From: Merluccius polli
Lineage: Eukaryota; Chordata; Actinopteri; Gadiformes; Merlucciidae
Reading direction: 5' to 3'
Assembly: GCA_030340625.1 (NCBI GenBank)
Contig: JAOPHQ010001148.1
Coordinates: 191,001 to 255,000 of the forward strand
DNA: 64,000 bases
A program made the position numbers and the translations under genes. Shown here piece after piece: positions 23,089 through 34,208 of the stretch (position 1 is the first letter of the stretch; each line of letters starts with the position of its first letter). A model generated the notes under the pieces. That model was not told the origin of the DNA, made no database searches, and was given only the letters and a program-made list of their open reading frames with translations.

Positions 23089-23630
23089 CTTGATTTCCAA
23101 TATTTATACCACTACTAGCTTTATTTTTTCACGAAATACAGCAAGAAAGTGTCGGACACCGTGCGTGAAGTAAAAAAAAACTGGTTAGAGCCAGGCAGCC
23201 AGATGACGGTTAAAAAAAGAAAAAGAAAAAAAAATCTTCGACAGGCAGAGACGCAACGCGAGTCGGCACCACGTCTGAACGAACCCACGTTTACCAGAAC
23301 TCTACTGGTTCATAAGTAAGTACCAACCTAAGTAATAACAAACCTGAAGCTGAAGAAACCCTAAACATTAACGGAAAACGACCCGCGAACCTGAGTGACT
23401 GAGGGAGAGACAGAGAGCTGTTCTGTGTGTGAGTGATCAGAGCGGGACACAACAACACATCTGCATTGTGTAGGGGAGGGGCGCTGTAGCCTATCACAGA
23501 ACCCAATGAGGATTTTCATTCAATCCGAGCACAGATATTGACTCGTATTACTCGTATAATACTCGTACTCGGCAAAAGTGCTTTATCCGTACCGGATACT
23601 TGTTTCAGCCGAGTATCTGGCTTAACTCTA
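22779..23630. mobile_element. hAT-like nonautonomous element, 852 bp
   Basis: The ends TAGGGATGAGCGAGTAC and, inverted, TAGAGTTAAGCCAGATAC match at about 12 of 17 positions. The 8-bp flanks ATAAACAT (22771-22778) and GTAAACGT (23631-23638) agree at six positions, as in an aged hAT TSD. Its interior has a (GA)n(GT)n tract. The right terminus is shared with 13490-13545. Confidence 0.65.
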
Positions 23631-23854
23631 GTAAACGTGTAATCGGCGGAAAAGCTACCACCGACGACAATGGACGGGCAACGTCGGGGCGGTTTGTCAG
23701 TGTCTTTAGATTCAAACAGTATAAAGTAAAATCAATAAAACAATACAACACTCAAGGCACTCATTCATCCTCAAGGTCTTGTTCAATGTCCTTGTCACCA
23801 GCACTTGACAGGACATTGTCATAGAAGTCCTGCACAGCTCTTGGCACTCCCAAC

Positions 23855-24616
23855 CAGGGGTCGCGTTAACCGAATATTTTCCGTCATTGACCGTTTTTTA
23901 AAACGGTGACGGGCCATCCATCATTTTGACAGATTGCAATTCACACCCCTGACCACTTGGTGGCGACAAGCATATTAATTGGCTCTTGTAGAAGAAGAAA
24001 AGTAGAAAAGAAGAAAAATGGCACGGCAGTTGAGTGTTGAAACATTTGAAACAACAAACCCACTTGAAACATTTGATTACGCGCAAGCGGGCACGCGCTT
24101 CAAGTCCATGCGGACCAGGAGGAAGGTAGACCTAGAAGCCCCACTATACGCGACTTATCCGCGTGACATCGCGCCGCTTTGAAAACTCGTTTGCTTGGGG
24201 GCGTGTTGACTAGTGGATCAACTAGCTCCCGCCCGCATTGTGGTAATGAATCAGAAGGGTCAATGTCACGGCCCACCCCCACGTCCTGTTTGCTGACTGG
24301 TGACCGTGTGGATTCGCGCCGCGCGCATTTGCATAAAGTTGCATTTTTTTTTTCAAATGTAGAAGCGGAGCCAGGCCGCGCCGCGAGCTGGCTCCGTGCC
24401 GCAGTGAAGCCCCACTATACGCGATTCGCCTGGCGGCCGATATTCTTACTTATTCTTCTGCTTGATGTGTGTATCCACGGTGTGGATTATTTGTTCAGCT
24501 TGTTTGGACTGAATCTTAATTAAAAATGAATTAAAATTAAATAGTATTGAACATGTCATTATTATGACCCTGTCAGTCAAAATGACAGACAACGAAAAAG
24601 TCTAGCGCAACCTCTG
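23855..24616. mobile_element. hAT nonautonomous element, 762 bp, inside the DUF7869 C-terminal exon
   Basis: It starts CAGGGGTCGCGTTAACCG and ends CTAGCGCAACCTCTG, with the perfect 8-bp TSD CTCCCAAC at 23847-23854 and 24617-24624. The flanking sequence is one continuous minus-strand coding exon without it (KKTDVLKLLDE on one side, VPRAVQDFYD on the other). Confidence 0.88.
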
Positions 24617-24950
24617 CTCCCAACTCATCCAGCAGCTTCAAGACATCAGTCTTCTTGGCTTCCTTGATGCAGTTGACATCAGGAAGAGGAGCCGGCTTGA
24701 AATGAGACCACTTGAAATGAGCCGGCTTGAAATGAGACCACTTTTACTCTCGGACAGTAAATTGAACAAATCTTTTTTTTAGTCATTTCGTTCATTTTTA
24801 CAGCAGGTGGCGCTGTAGCCCTCTTGTGAGTGTTGTAAAAAAGACCGCGGTTCTCAAACACTTAACAATGAAGGCAACATGGTTTACTTCAGCTGACAAA
24901 GTTTACACAAAATGCCACAAGCAATTCAAACCATGTGAAAACCTAGGAAA

Positions 24951-25352
24951 TGTTAAGAATAAATAATAGTATATGTATCAACAGACTGTAATATCCACAC
25001 ATAGCCACTAAGGAATATAAATATAAATATATAAGTTGTATTAACCGCACCTGGTCACCAGATGGCGGCACACATAATACACTGGGGGCGGGCGTTCAAC
25101 ACTAGCCAATCAGAGCATAGTATGCGTCATAGAGGCCACGCCTGCCCAGATACTACCAAACTACAGATCCGGGGGGAGGCCAGAAACCCCAGGCAGCGTA
25201 TCTGTTAAGATATCCAGCTAAGGGGGAGCTCCACGCGCGTGACCTATACAATACCTCTCCTTTTCCTTCATAGATAAATACCTAAAGCTAAACAAATAAA
25301 GTGAGTTAAAGTGATCCTGAGTCGGGGCCTTCTTCCTCAAAAACACATCACA
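24951..25352 (+). mobile_element. Solo LTR, about 402 bp
   Basis: It begins TGTTAAGAAT and ends CATCACA, with GAAA on both sides (24947-24950, 25353-25356). It is homologous to the minus-strand LTR at 5321-5686, including the CACCAGATGGCGGC and AAACAAATAAAGTGAGTTAAAG segments. AATAAA at about 25295 is the likely poly(A) signal. Confidence 0.7.
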
Positions 25353-25399
25353 GAAAGCAAATACACATCACAATAAAGTTGTGTCCTGTATCCTCCCTG

Positions 25400-25853
25400 C
25401 CATTGTTGTTTGACAGCACGACACGACAGTGACTGGGTAGCTGTCACGTGACAAATGAACGGGAGACCGATCCGAATGAATGAACGAGAACGAACAAGAA
25501 CAAAACCGTTCAGCCTGAGCTGCCAGTCACGTGACAAATGAACGAGAGACCAATCCGTATGAACGATCCGGTGAACGAACTGTTGTGCTTACTGCTCGTC
25601 ACACAGCCTGAGCGGCCTGGCTGTCACGTGACAAATGAACGAGAACCTGAGGACGGACGCACAGTTGAGTGAGTCGTGAACTAATAATTTCTGTTTCCTG
25701 TCCTGCTGACTGAGCTTATGCAGCTGCCATGTGGCCAGAGAAGGTACTGCATGAAAATGAACGAATCACTCACTGAGACGACTCATTACTCCCGAGTCAT
25801 ATAAAAGATTAGTTCATATTGAACGAATCGTTCACGAACGACACATCGCTAGT
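25400..25853. mobile_element. hAT-like element fragment with CGTTCACGAACGA terminus
   Basis: The right end is AACGAATCGTTCACGAACGA followed by CACATCGCTA, abutting the DUF7869 coding sequence at 25854 and creating its present stop. Inside, GTCACGTGACAAATGAACGA recurs three times. The left terminus was not identified and may lie beyond the solo LTR. Confidence 0.5.
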
Positions 25854-28220
25854 GCTGACAAAATTCACCAGCAAACACAGGCTTAAATCCAAGTTTGTCA
25901 CCACAGATATTCAGCACTCTTGCTTCACTAATTTTGAAGGATCTCTGTGATGCCGTAAATGTGGCTGCTTCTCTTTTGAAATTGTAGCACTCCCAATCTT
26001 TTCTATATTGATGGACAGTGCCATGCTTCCACAGAATGCTGACATATTCCTCTGGCAACAGAATAGTATTAAGAAAACTGTGCCCTCTTACTGGAAAGAA
26101 ATAAGTAATGTCAAGCTGAGGATAAAGCTGGGATCTCAGTGCAAACAGCATTGAAAGAACATTGATGTTTTTGTTCTGACCATAGCATGAGTCAGAGAAA
26201 AGACGGAGGCTCTGAAAATGGCATAGATCTGCTTGGGCCACTATGGGAAAAAAATGCTGCAAGGCTGAGGCGACGATGTTGCTGTCTTTGGAGTTCTCAA
26301 ATTCCATCCAGGTGTAAAGATTAATATCCTGCCGACTCTGGGGTTCTCCTCGGCCACGGTGACAAACCACCCCGAACACATAAAGATAAAGTTGCCTGGA
26401 GTAGTACGCCTGCCCGATGGCAGACTTCGGAAGCACCAGGTTCTCCATGATATGGAAACAGACGGTAAATGAGTCCGCCACATCATTCAAGGAATCATAA
26501 AACTGACAGGCACCGCGACGGTGGAGTGTGTAAAATATCATTTTGTCACGTTTTTCCTCAGCACTGGAGTCAGGGTTGTTGATGGCGATCTTGTGTTTTA
26601 CACAGGTCAAACAGATATCCTTGGCAGGATGGCCAAAAGCAAGGTTGAAATCGTATATAAAGATTCCAAGAACATCCTGTACATCTGAGAGACACTCAGG
26701 TCACCGGGGAACTTCCTCCCAGGTGCACCACGTCAGGCATAGTGACTAGCCCTGCAACTGAATGATTGGATGTGGTCTTTAATCTCTTGCTTCTTTTCCA
26801 ATAGCTCCTCATTTTCCCTGGAACCACCACGATTCTCTGGGCGTGCTTTGCCCTGTTCAAGCCAGTACTTGGCAATATTCTGTACTCTATCCTTCTTCAC
26901 ACATGAAATAAAAATAAAAAGGAGAATGTAAATGTCTGATACAATCAGAGCTGGGAAAGAATCATGCTTGGAATTTAAAAAAAATGTATTTCCATCTATC
27001 TATCTACTGGCAGTGAAATATCCTAAATGACAATCATGGAACCAATCATGCACAAATACCATACACTTGGATCATTGTTATGTTATCTTATGTTATGATG
27101 TTTTCTTCTCTTTTATCATTATGTATTGCTATCTGTGTTTACCTGTTTTATATTTCTAAGTACAAGAAAATTCCCTTTGGAGTAATAACGATTGCATCCA
27201 TTCATACACACGCTTTCACAACATGAACAGAGCACAGTATGCAACTATTCCTATGCAAAGGTTTACACATTTTTAGCAGATTTAAGTAGCCTATGGCAAT
27301 CAGTGGCAATGTTTTAGGTAGGCTGTCCCTTATTTAAATATCCTAGAGCATCAGGCTCCACTGATAATAGCTGATAATAGCTTAGGCTACTAGATGAAGA
27401 AAAGCAGATAAGCATTATGGCGCTGACAACATAAGTAAGAGCCACAACAAAGCAAAATACGACAGGCACTTATTTAAAACTAGGAAGGAATTTGGATGAG
27501 AAAATCGTACTTACAGAAAATGCTCAGGAAGGAAGCTTGGCAGATGGGAACTTTGATTTTGTCTTCCTTCAAAACCGCATACTTGATGGAAACATCCCTC
27601 TGCCTTCTCTTCTGTACATCCTCAACTTGAGGTCTCGCATGGTGTCGCGTCCGAGTCTTGCGTAACTTTATCCACGGTCGAATACAGCTGTCCCTTGATG
27701 TTGGCGTCAATGTTACAGCAGCGCACGATTAACTTTTGTGGCTGCAAGCTATTGTCTTGACGGAGCCCTCTCCACTATCTATACCTGTTTATTTTCGCCT
27801 TACAACGAGAAGAACTGAGGGGACGACAACGTTTTTTTTCGGCCATTAGCTGTCACAAGGACAGGTTCGTCCATTTCATCAAAATCCATGACTGACTTAT
27901 GATCTTCTTCTTCTGTGGACTGACTTATGATCTCTGAAAAGCTGTGTGCCGCCATGTTGAAACTGGGTGAAGTCACATGATTCCGTGTTCCGTTGTGATT
28001 GGTTCTCGGAACGTAGAGGCTTTTGCTGACAAAGGGAAGTGGCGTTTAGAGGTTTTTGCCTACAAATAGAGATTTCAGACCAGGAAAAGAGTGGTATTTA
28101 GCAGGTTTGACGCGAAATGATTTGATTAACGTATACTACGTGCGGAGAGCAGTCACTCAATATATTTATCTCATTTTTGACGGAGGTGGCGTTTAGAGGC
28201 TTTTGCATCTGAACTCTTCA

Positions 28221-28784
28221 TATATATATATATAAGGCGGCAGGCGTGTGTTGCTTTGGCAAGCTGTAAAGTGCTGTCGGAAACCCTGGACATACCTCAT
28301 GCTAGCAAAGTTAGCTAGTTAGCTAGCTAGCAGGAAAATACACTATTTGCTAGCGCCGCAGCCACCGCTGCTTTCAGTGCGGAGAAACTGACTTAAGTAG
28401 GTGAGCCAACAGGAACGTACAAAGTTTGTTTCACTTAAAACTTACCTTCATGGTTCATTCACGTTCTTACCCGTCTCATTCAACAAAGTCCGCCAACCTA
28501 GTTGAAATGTGGAACATGGACATCCAGTACGTGTCGGACGAAAGACCGCTCAAATGTGGGGAGGGGCTTTGACGTCATGCTCCGAATGCAGAGAAGGTTG
28601 CCAGATTCACTGATGTCACTCAATTACATTTTACTTGGAAATATCAAGTAATTAGGCCAATGAACTGGTTTAGTGAATATTACTTGGATCGAATGATTCA
28701 ATTTACATACAAAACTGAGGACACATAATTACAAACAATCACCAAGTAATGCACTACATGAAAAACTGGTATTTTAAAGTAAAA
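28221..28784. other. No gene seen; between two transposons
   Basis: It contains a GCTAGTTAGCTAGCTAGC palindromic stretch near 28310 and otherwise unremarkable sequence. Confidence 0.4.
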
Positions 28785-28924
28785 GCACTGAATTCGTATT
28801 TTTTTGTAGAATTTAGATAATTCCCCCTTCGCTAAGCCACGCCCTAAAACCGCCCTAGGCCAATCGTAGTATAGCAACCGTAACCAAGCGCAGGAGACCT
28901 GACAAGCTTTCGGAGAAAGCTAAC

Positions 28925-31900
28925 ATGCCGAAGCACTGTGCTTATGGTTTGTGCAACACGGATAGCAGGTATCCAAAGACTTTAGAGGGTGGTGTTGAAT
29001 TTCTCCCGTTCCCAAAACCTAAAACTAACCTAGACAAATGCCGAGAGTGGATTAAGCAGTGCGGGAGGCCTCATTCGCAGCTGAACGTGTCCAAGATCAC
29101 CAAAAACACGTACATTTGCTCCAAGGTAAGAACAAGCTAATGTTAGCAAGTGAGCTAACTCATCTCAGTAATGCCTGCAAAATATTACGGTTCTTTGTTC
29201 AGAATGCATACATTTAACCTAACTCAACCAACCCAACTAACCCAGACTCGCTTTGACATACTGTTCAATATATTTTAGCATTTCGTTAATGGACGGCCTA
29301 CCCCCGAGTTCCCCAATCCTATTGCTGCCCACCCGGTGTCAGGTCGTGAGCATCAGGGGGGTTGCCGGAGACCTCCACAGAAAAGGTACGCAAACTTAAA
29401 GGTTCACTGTTCACACAAGTCACTTATGTCACTCACATCTGTTTAAAACCATATTCTTTATTAGGTATTTAAATTATTACACAACAATTTATACAAAGTA
29501 AATGAAGTTCTTGAAAGAAACCGATACAGGATCAGAACCCCAACATAATACATATTACAACTTTCTCTCTCTCTCACACCAACACATTCTCATCCCAACT
29601 CGTAATATACCGACAATTTGTCACGCCCCTAGACGTCTGATACTGACGCAAAAGGTACCCTCCCGCGTCTGTGTGAAACGATCTGGGGGTTCTCATAAAC
29701 CCGTTCGCGGTGGTAAGAGACGAGCAGAGTCTACAGCGTCCGCAGTCTACTGTGAAACAATTCACTCCAAAAAGTGTTATGGTTAGGGTTAGGGTTAGCG
29801 TAATCTATCACCGTGACCGGGTTATTATTGGAGTGAATGGACGCTGTAGACTCTGCTCGTCTCTTACCACCGCAAACGGGTTTATGAGAACCCAGATCGT
29901 TTCACACAGACGCGGGAGGGTACCTTTTGCGTCAATGTCAGACGTCTAGGGGCGTGACAAATCGTCGGTATATTACGAGTTGGGATGAGAACGGGCTGCC
30001 CACACACACACACCACTGACCCTGTTCACTACTAGTACTTTATCTAATATAATACATAACTAAACCCTTGTTCAACTGATTGTTTGCAGAATCAGGTGTG
30101 ACCAGCCAGAAACAAACACCTCAATCTCCACTGAGTTTGTCTTTCATCTCACACCACTTTTCCACATCAAAATGTATCCGCTGCAAAAGGTAGTCTTCCG
30201 CACACATTACAAAAAAGTCACACCAAGGCATGCCTGTAAGTCCCAGCTGCCCTATTATCTGGTAATAGTATGCGTGGATCTCCTTTAACCTATAACTACC
30301 ATCTGACTGTGTTTGGAGATAGGGACATTCTTGGCATCTGCTCTTTGATGGACATTTTATTTCTAAAAGGCCAAAGCTTGTACCATCTTTGACCCTCCTA
30401 TCTGGTGATGTGCCGAGGTGTGGAGCATGGGGATTCACTACAAAGCCGACAGGGGAAATCAGATTACCTGTTATGACTGAATACTGCTGCGCTGCCACAG
30501 GCTCTAGCTCTATCCCTCATCTCATTGCTTTGGTCTGCTTACTTGAAGTGTCCTTGAACCTAACAGCCAAGGCATCAAAGTCGGCCCTCCTAGAACAAAT
30601 TGCCTTAAATACACTTGATGTAAGTCGGGGAGCCCGGGCAAGATGCCAGGTTTTATTTGTGTCTTGTTGTCTGGTCTCTCTTTCTAAGGCTACAGACTGG
30701 GATGGTGTAATTGCTATTTTCTGGAAACTACACATGTCTATTTCAGACAGCACAAGACAATAATTTGAAGGCTGTGCTGGCAGAGGGAAATCTGGAAAGT
30801 TATATGGCTGGTCTGCAGATAATGGTCCTGGAGGGTCAATCAGAGGAAGCTATAAAACAGAAGAAAATAATATACGTTAATTGCATTCAATTTTTCCTTT
30901 CTCTTTGTTTTTGTCATTTTCAGAAGCACGTGATCTAGGCAACCAAGAGGAAGTGAGGACTCTTCGGGATGCATTAACTGCACACGAGCAGGAGATCATT
31001 AGTCTGAGGGTGAAGCTGGAGGTCAAGGACCGGGAACTCCATCTTTATAATCAACTTCAGGGGTCCGTTTCACAAAGCAGGTTTAACAACCTCTGAGTTT
31101 AATCCTAAACGCTGAGTTGATCTCCACTGAGATAGAAAACTCTGGGATTTCGGTTCCACAACACCGGTTTTGAGTTAAGTTGATCAACTCAGAGGAGTTC
31201 CACCTGGGGTTGAGCGCGTGCACCACAACTATAAAAAGCCAGCATCAATGGAGCCCCGATTCGACGAGTCACCATGGCAACGGGAAAGCGGAGGGCAACG
31301 TATTTCAACAACATAGAACTAGAAACGCTAATGCACGCATACGGGGAGTATCTGCATGTTTTTAGAAAAAAATCCAACACGGCTGCAGCTGCCAAGGAGA
31401 GGGAGACAGCGTGGGAGAAAATCGCTTCTCGGGTGAATGCGTAAGTTTAAATAGTCCTTGCAATCACAATAATATTAGAGGGGAAAACTGCTTGAATGGT
31501 AACTATTAATTTATTTCATTTAGGTGCAATCCCGCGGGGGAGAAGCGGACTTGGCAGCAGCTTAAAATGAAATATAAAAATATAGTTCAAACAGGTAAGA
31601 CCTCGGCATGAAGGTACCTCATTTTGATCATGTTTTACACTGTAAAGTAAATATTAAGTGTGCAGTTGTTTTATCTCCAACATAATGTTGTTTTCACACA
31701 CATAAATGTCTTCTCATCTATATCATGTTCTGTTAAATAATCAAGCCTATTTAAACTAACACAGACTTCTACTCAGCCAACAGAAAGAAGGCAGATGCCC
31801 GTAAAACGGGTGGTGGTCCAGCACCACCGCCTCTAACGGTGGCAGAGGAGCTGGCCCTAAGCCACAATACTGGAAGGCCGGTGGCTGAGGGAATCCCTGG

Positions 31901-34163
31901 AGGGAGCTCCTCCTCAGAGTGCACCCCCCAGGACACAAGTGCCTTTATAAATTGTAATGGGCCTATAGATATCTTTTGTTTTGTAGGCTACTTATACAAA
32001 TATTTTTGTCTTTTATGTCTTTTTTTCTTTTGTCCCAACAGATTGTGATGGTGCTGTCTGCCTGGTGGAGGAGCCCCCTCAAGCCACAACGGACATTGTA
32101 ACTGTAAGTAGGCAATACTCCAAAGATTTTACTAAAGGGTAGTTTAAGTATACTGAAACTTATCACTCATCTAGGATGCAGAGGATGAGGAAACAGTGTC
32201 TGCTGCCTTTACGGAGGGGGATCCAGGAAGGCCTACAGAGGTAATATCTTCATATGTTACTGATAGTTCTCTTCCCATTCACATTTCTTAACATTCTGGT
32301 GGAATATAAAGGGACATTTATTAGCCTACACTGAAGTATTAACACATTCTCATCCTTTGTAACAGAACATGGCTGGGCAGCAGCAGGAGGGTCCATCAAC
32401 ATCCACTGCACAGATTGACACAGTGAGATGGATGTTCACTAAACAGGCTCATTCTGTGGATTTCATGTGTATCATCTGTATAATGTAATGTCCTCCTTGT
32501 GCATTCCCAGTTGCCAGTGAAAGAAATATATAAAATTCACCTCCTCCAACAAATAAAAAAGTATGACCAAGAAAGGATATTGCTGGACCGGCAGATCCGG
32601 AAGACAGATCTCGAAATAGAGATACTAGAGCTCAAGTTGGAGGTGAGTGCATGGTCACAGGTGAATTATGTTAACTATTGGAACATTAACTGAACTACTA
32701 ACTATTAACTCTTGTATTTGTAGGAAATAAAGAAGACCAAATAAAATGTAAATTAAATCTTTATTTGAATGCTGTGGTTTCACTTCACAATCCATCATTT
32801 ACATACATAATCTAATCCGTCCCTACATTACCAACATTACCAACCACAGTCATGCTCTCACATCCCAGCAGATAGTGTGTTGCACAGCGTTTCTTTGCAA
32901 ATGGAAGTTGAAAGCAGCTTTTACCCATATTTATCATTTTCCCTGGACATAAACCTGTCAGAGCCATCAAGGAGGAGTTCCGGATTGCATTGATGGAACA
33001 CACATCCCCATCACGGCTCCCTCACATAATGAAGCCGATTATGTTAACACATATGATCTTAACACTGTCTAGATCATGTGATGCTGCACACATCATTTCG
33101 AATGTGGTGGCCTGGGTATATGCACGACGCCAGGATTTATCAAGAGTCTAACCTCAGCAACAGACTGGATTTGACGGCTGTGGTGGTGGTGGTGATGATG
33201 GTGACTTAAACTGTAAAGTGATTATTGCATATGGTGTCTCTGACTGCTCTGCCGTCCTGGATAGCTGGCAGGTGGATGGGGTCCTCATCAGCGTCGTCAA
33301 TTTGTAGGGCAGGGTGTTGCTCTCCTCTAATAGTGGCGATATTATGAAGAACAACACATGCCACAATTATATCACAGGCCCTCTCAGGGGTCACCCTGAG
33401 GTGACGTAGGCACTGGAAACGGGCTTTCAACAGGCCTATGGTCATCTCCACCCGGGCTCTTGTCCTGCAGTGAGCCCGGTTGAAGTTCTGTTGGGGGCCT
33501 GGTTCAGGGTCCGGGTAGGGGGTCAGCAGCCTAGGTTGGCATGGGTAACCCCTGTCACCCAGCAGAAGGCCATCAAACTCTCCTGTAATGTATAGTGGAT
33601 ACATTAGTGTATTAAAGGAGGGAGACAAGTGAATTATATTGTGCAAATCTTCAGGCTGCTTACCACGTTGCAGTCTGTTGCTGAGGTTAGACTCTCGATA
33701 AATCCTGGCGTCGTGCACAGACCCAGGCCACTTGGCCTCCACATTCGAAATGATGTGTGCAGCATCACATATGATCTTGACAGTGCAGAGAATGACAGAT
33801 GTTGGAACTATGATGCAGTCTTTAACATTTTGCTACAGTAGTCAATCTACATGTACCTGCACATTTATGCTGTGAATGGATTTCCTGTTAACATAATCGG
33901 CTTCATTATGTGAGGGAGCCGTGATGGGGATGTGTGTTCCATCAATGCAGCCAATCACACTGGGAAATCCTAAAGGAAATGAATATTACTAATCCCAGTC
34001 TGAGGTTGCAGCACAATGTCATTAACAGAATATAATTTACAATTAATTTCACACATCCCTACTAGTGTTGCACCGATACCATTTTTTGGCCTCCGATACC
34101 GATACCGATACCCGGCTGTGCAGTATCGGCCGATACCGATACCATACCGATACCACGCCGGAA

Positions 34164-34208
<45 letters not shown>

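Larger units (their letters stand above)
23761..27710 (-). pseudogene. DUF7869-like transposon protein, multiply broken
   Basis: Recognisable blocks, N to C on minus: about 27710-27490 (RRQRDVSIKYAVLKEDKI); about 26895-26640 (YWLEQGKARPENRGGSRE, IQSFSCRASHY); 26650-25849 (IFIYDFNLAFGHPAKD, CLTCVKHKIA, LYTWMEFENSKDSN, LFSDSCYGQNKNINVLSM, FFPVRGHSFL); and a C-terminal exon ending at 23761 (VQDFYDNVLSSAGDKD). The FSDSCYGQNKN block and following helix are the DUF7869 hallmark and have a D in the position expected of an RNase H-fold core. Lesions: a stop after SHY, a frame change near 26680, and MITEs or an LTR within the C-terminal part. I infer a transposase role from the TIR context. The superfamily is unknown to me. 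Confidence 0.6.
21088..28220 (-). mobile_element. 7.1-kb DNA transposon with DUF7869-like gene, superfamily unassigned
   Basis: The left end AGAGTTTAGATGCAAAAGCC followed by TCTAAA is mirrored near 28190-28218, giving about 30-bp imperfect TIRs. Subterminal GTTTAGAGGYTTTTGC motifs repeat at both ends (21330-21350; 28010-28060; 28190). The flanks are TA-rich, so the TSD length cannot be set. The minus strand encodes a decayed DUF7869-like protein (23761-27710). The interior has been invaded by a palindromic element, tandem repeats, two hAT MITEs, a hAT fragment and a solo LTR. The TIR boundaries are my inference from the two ends. Confidence 0.7.

Noticed and set aside
24300..24523. Plus-strand open frame of 114 codons from about 24179
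   Set aside because: It lies entirely inside the hAT MITE at 23855-24616 and has no recognisable domain.
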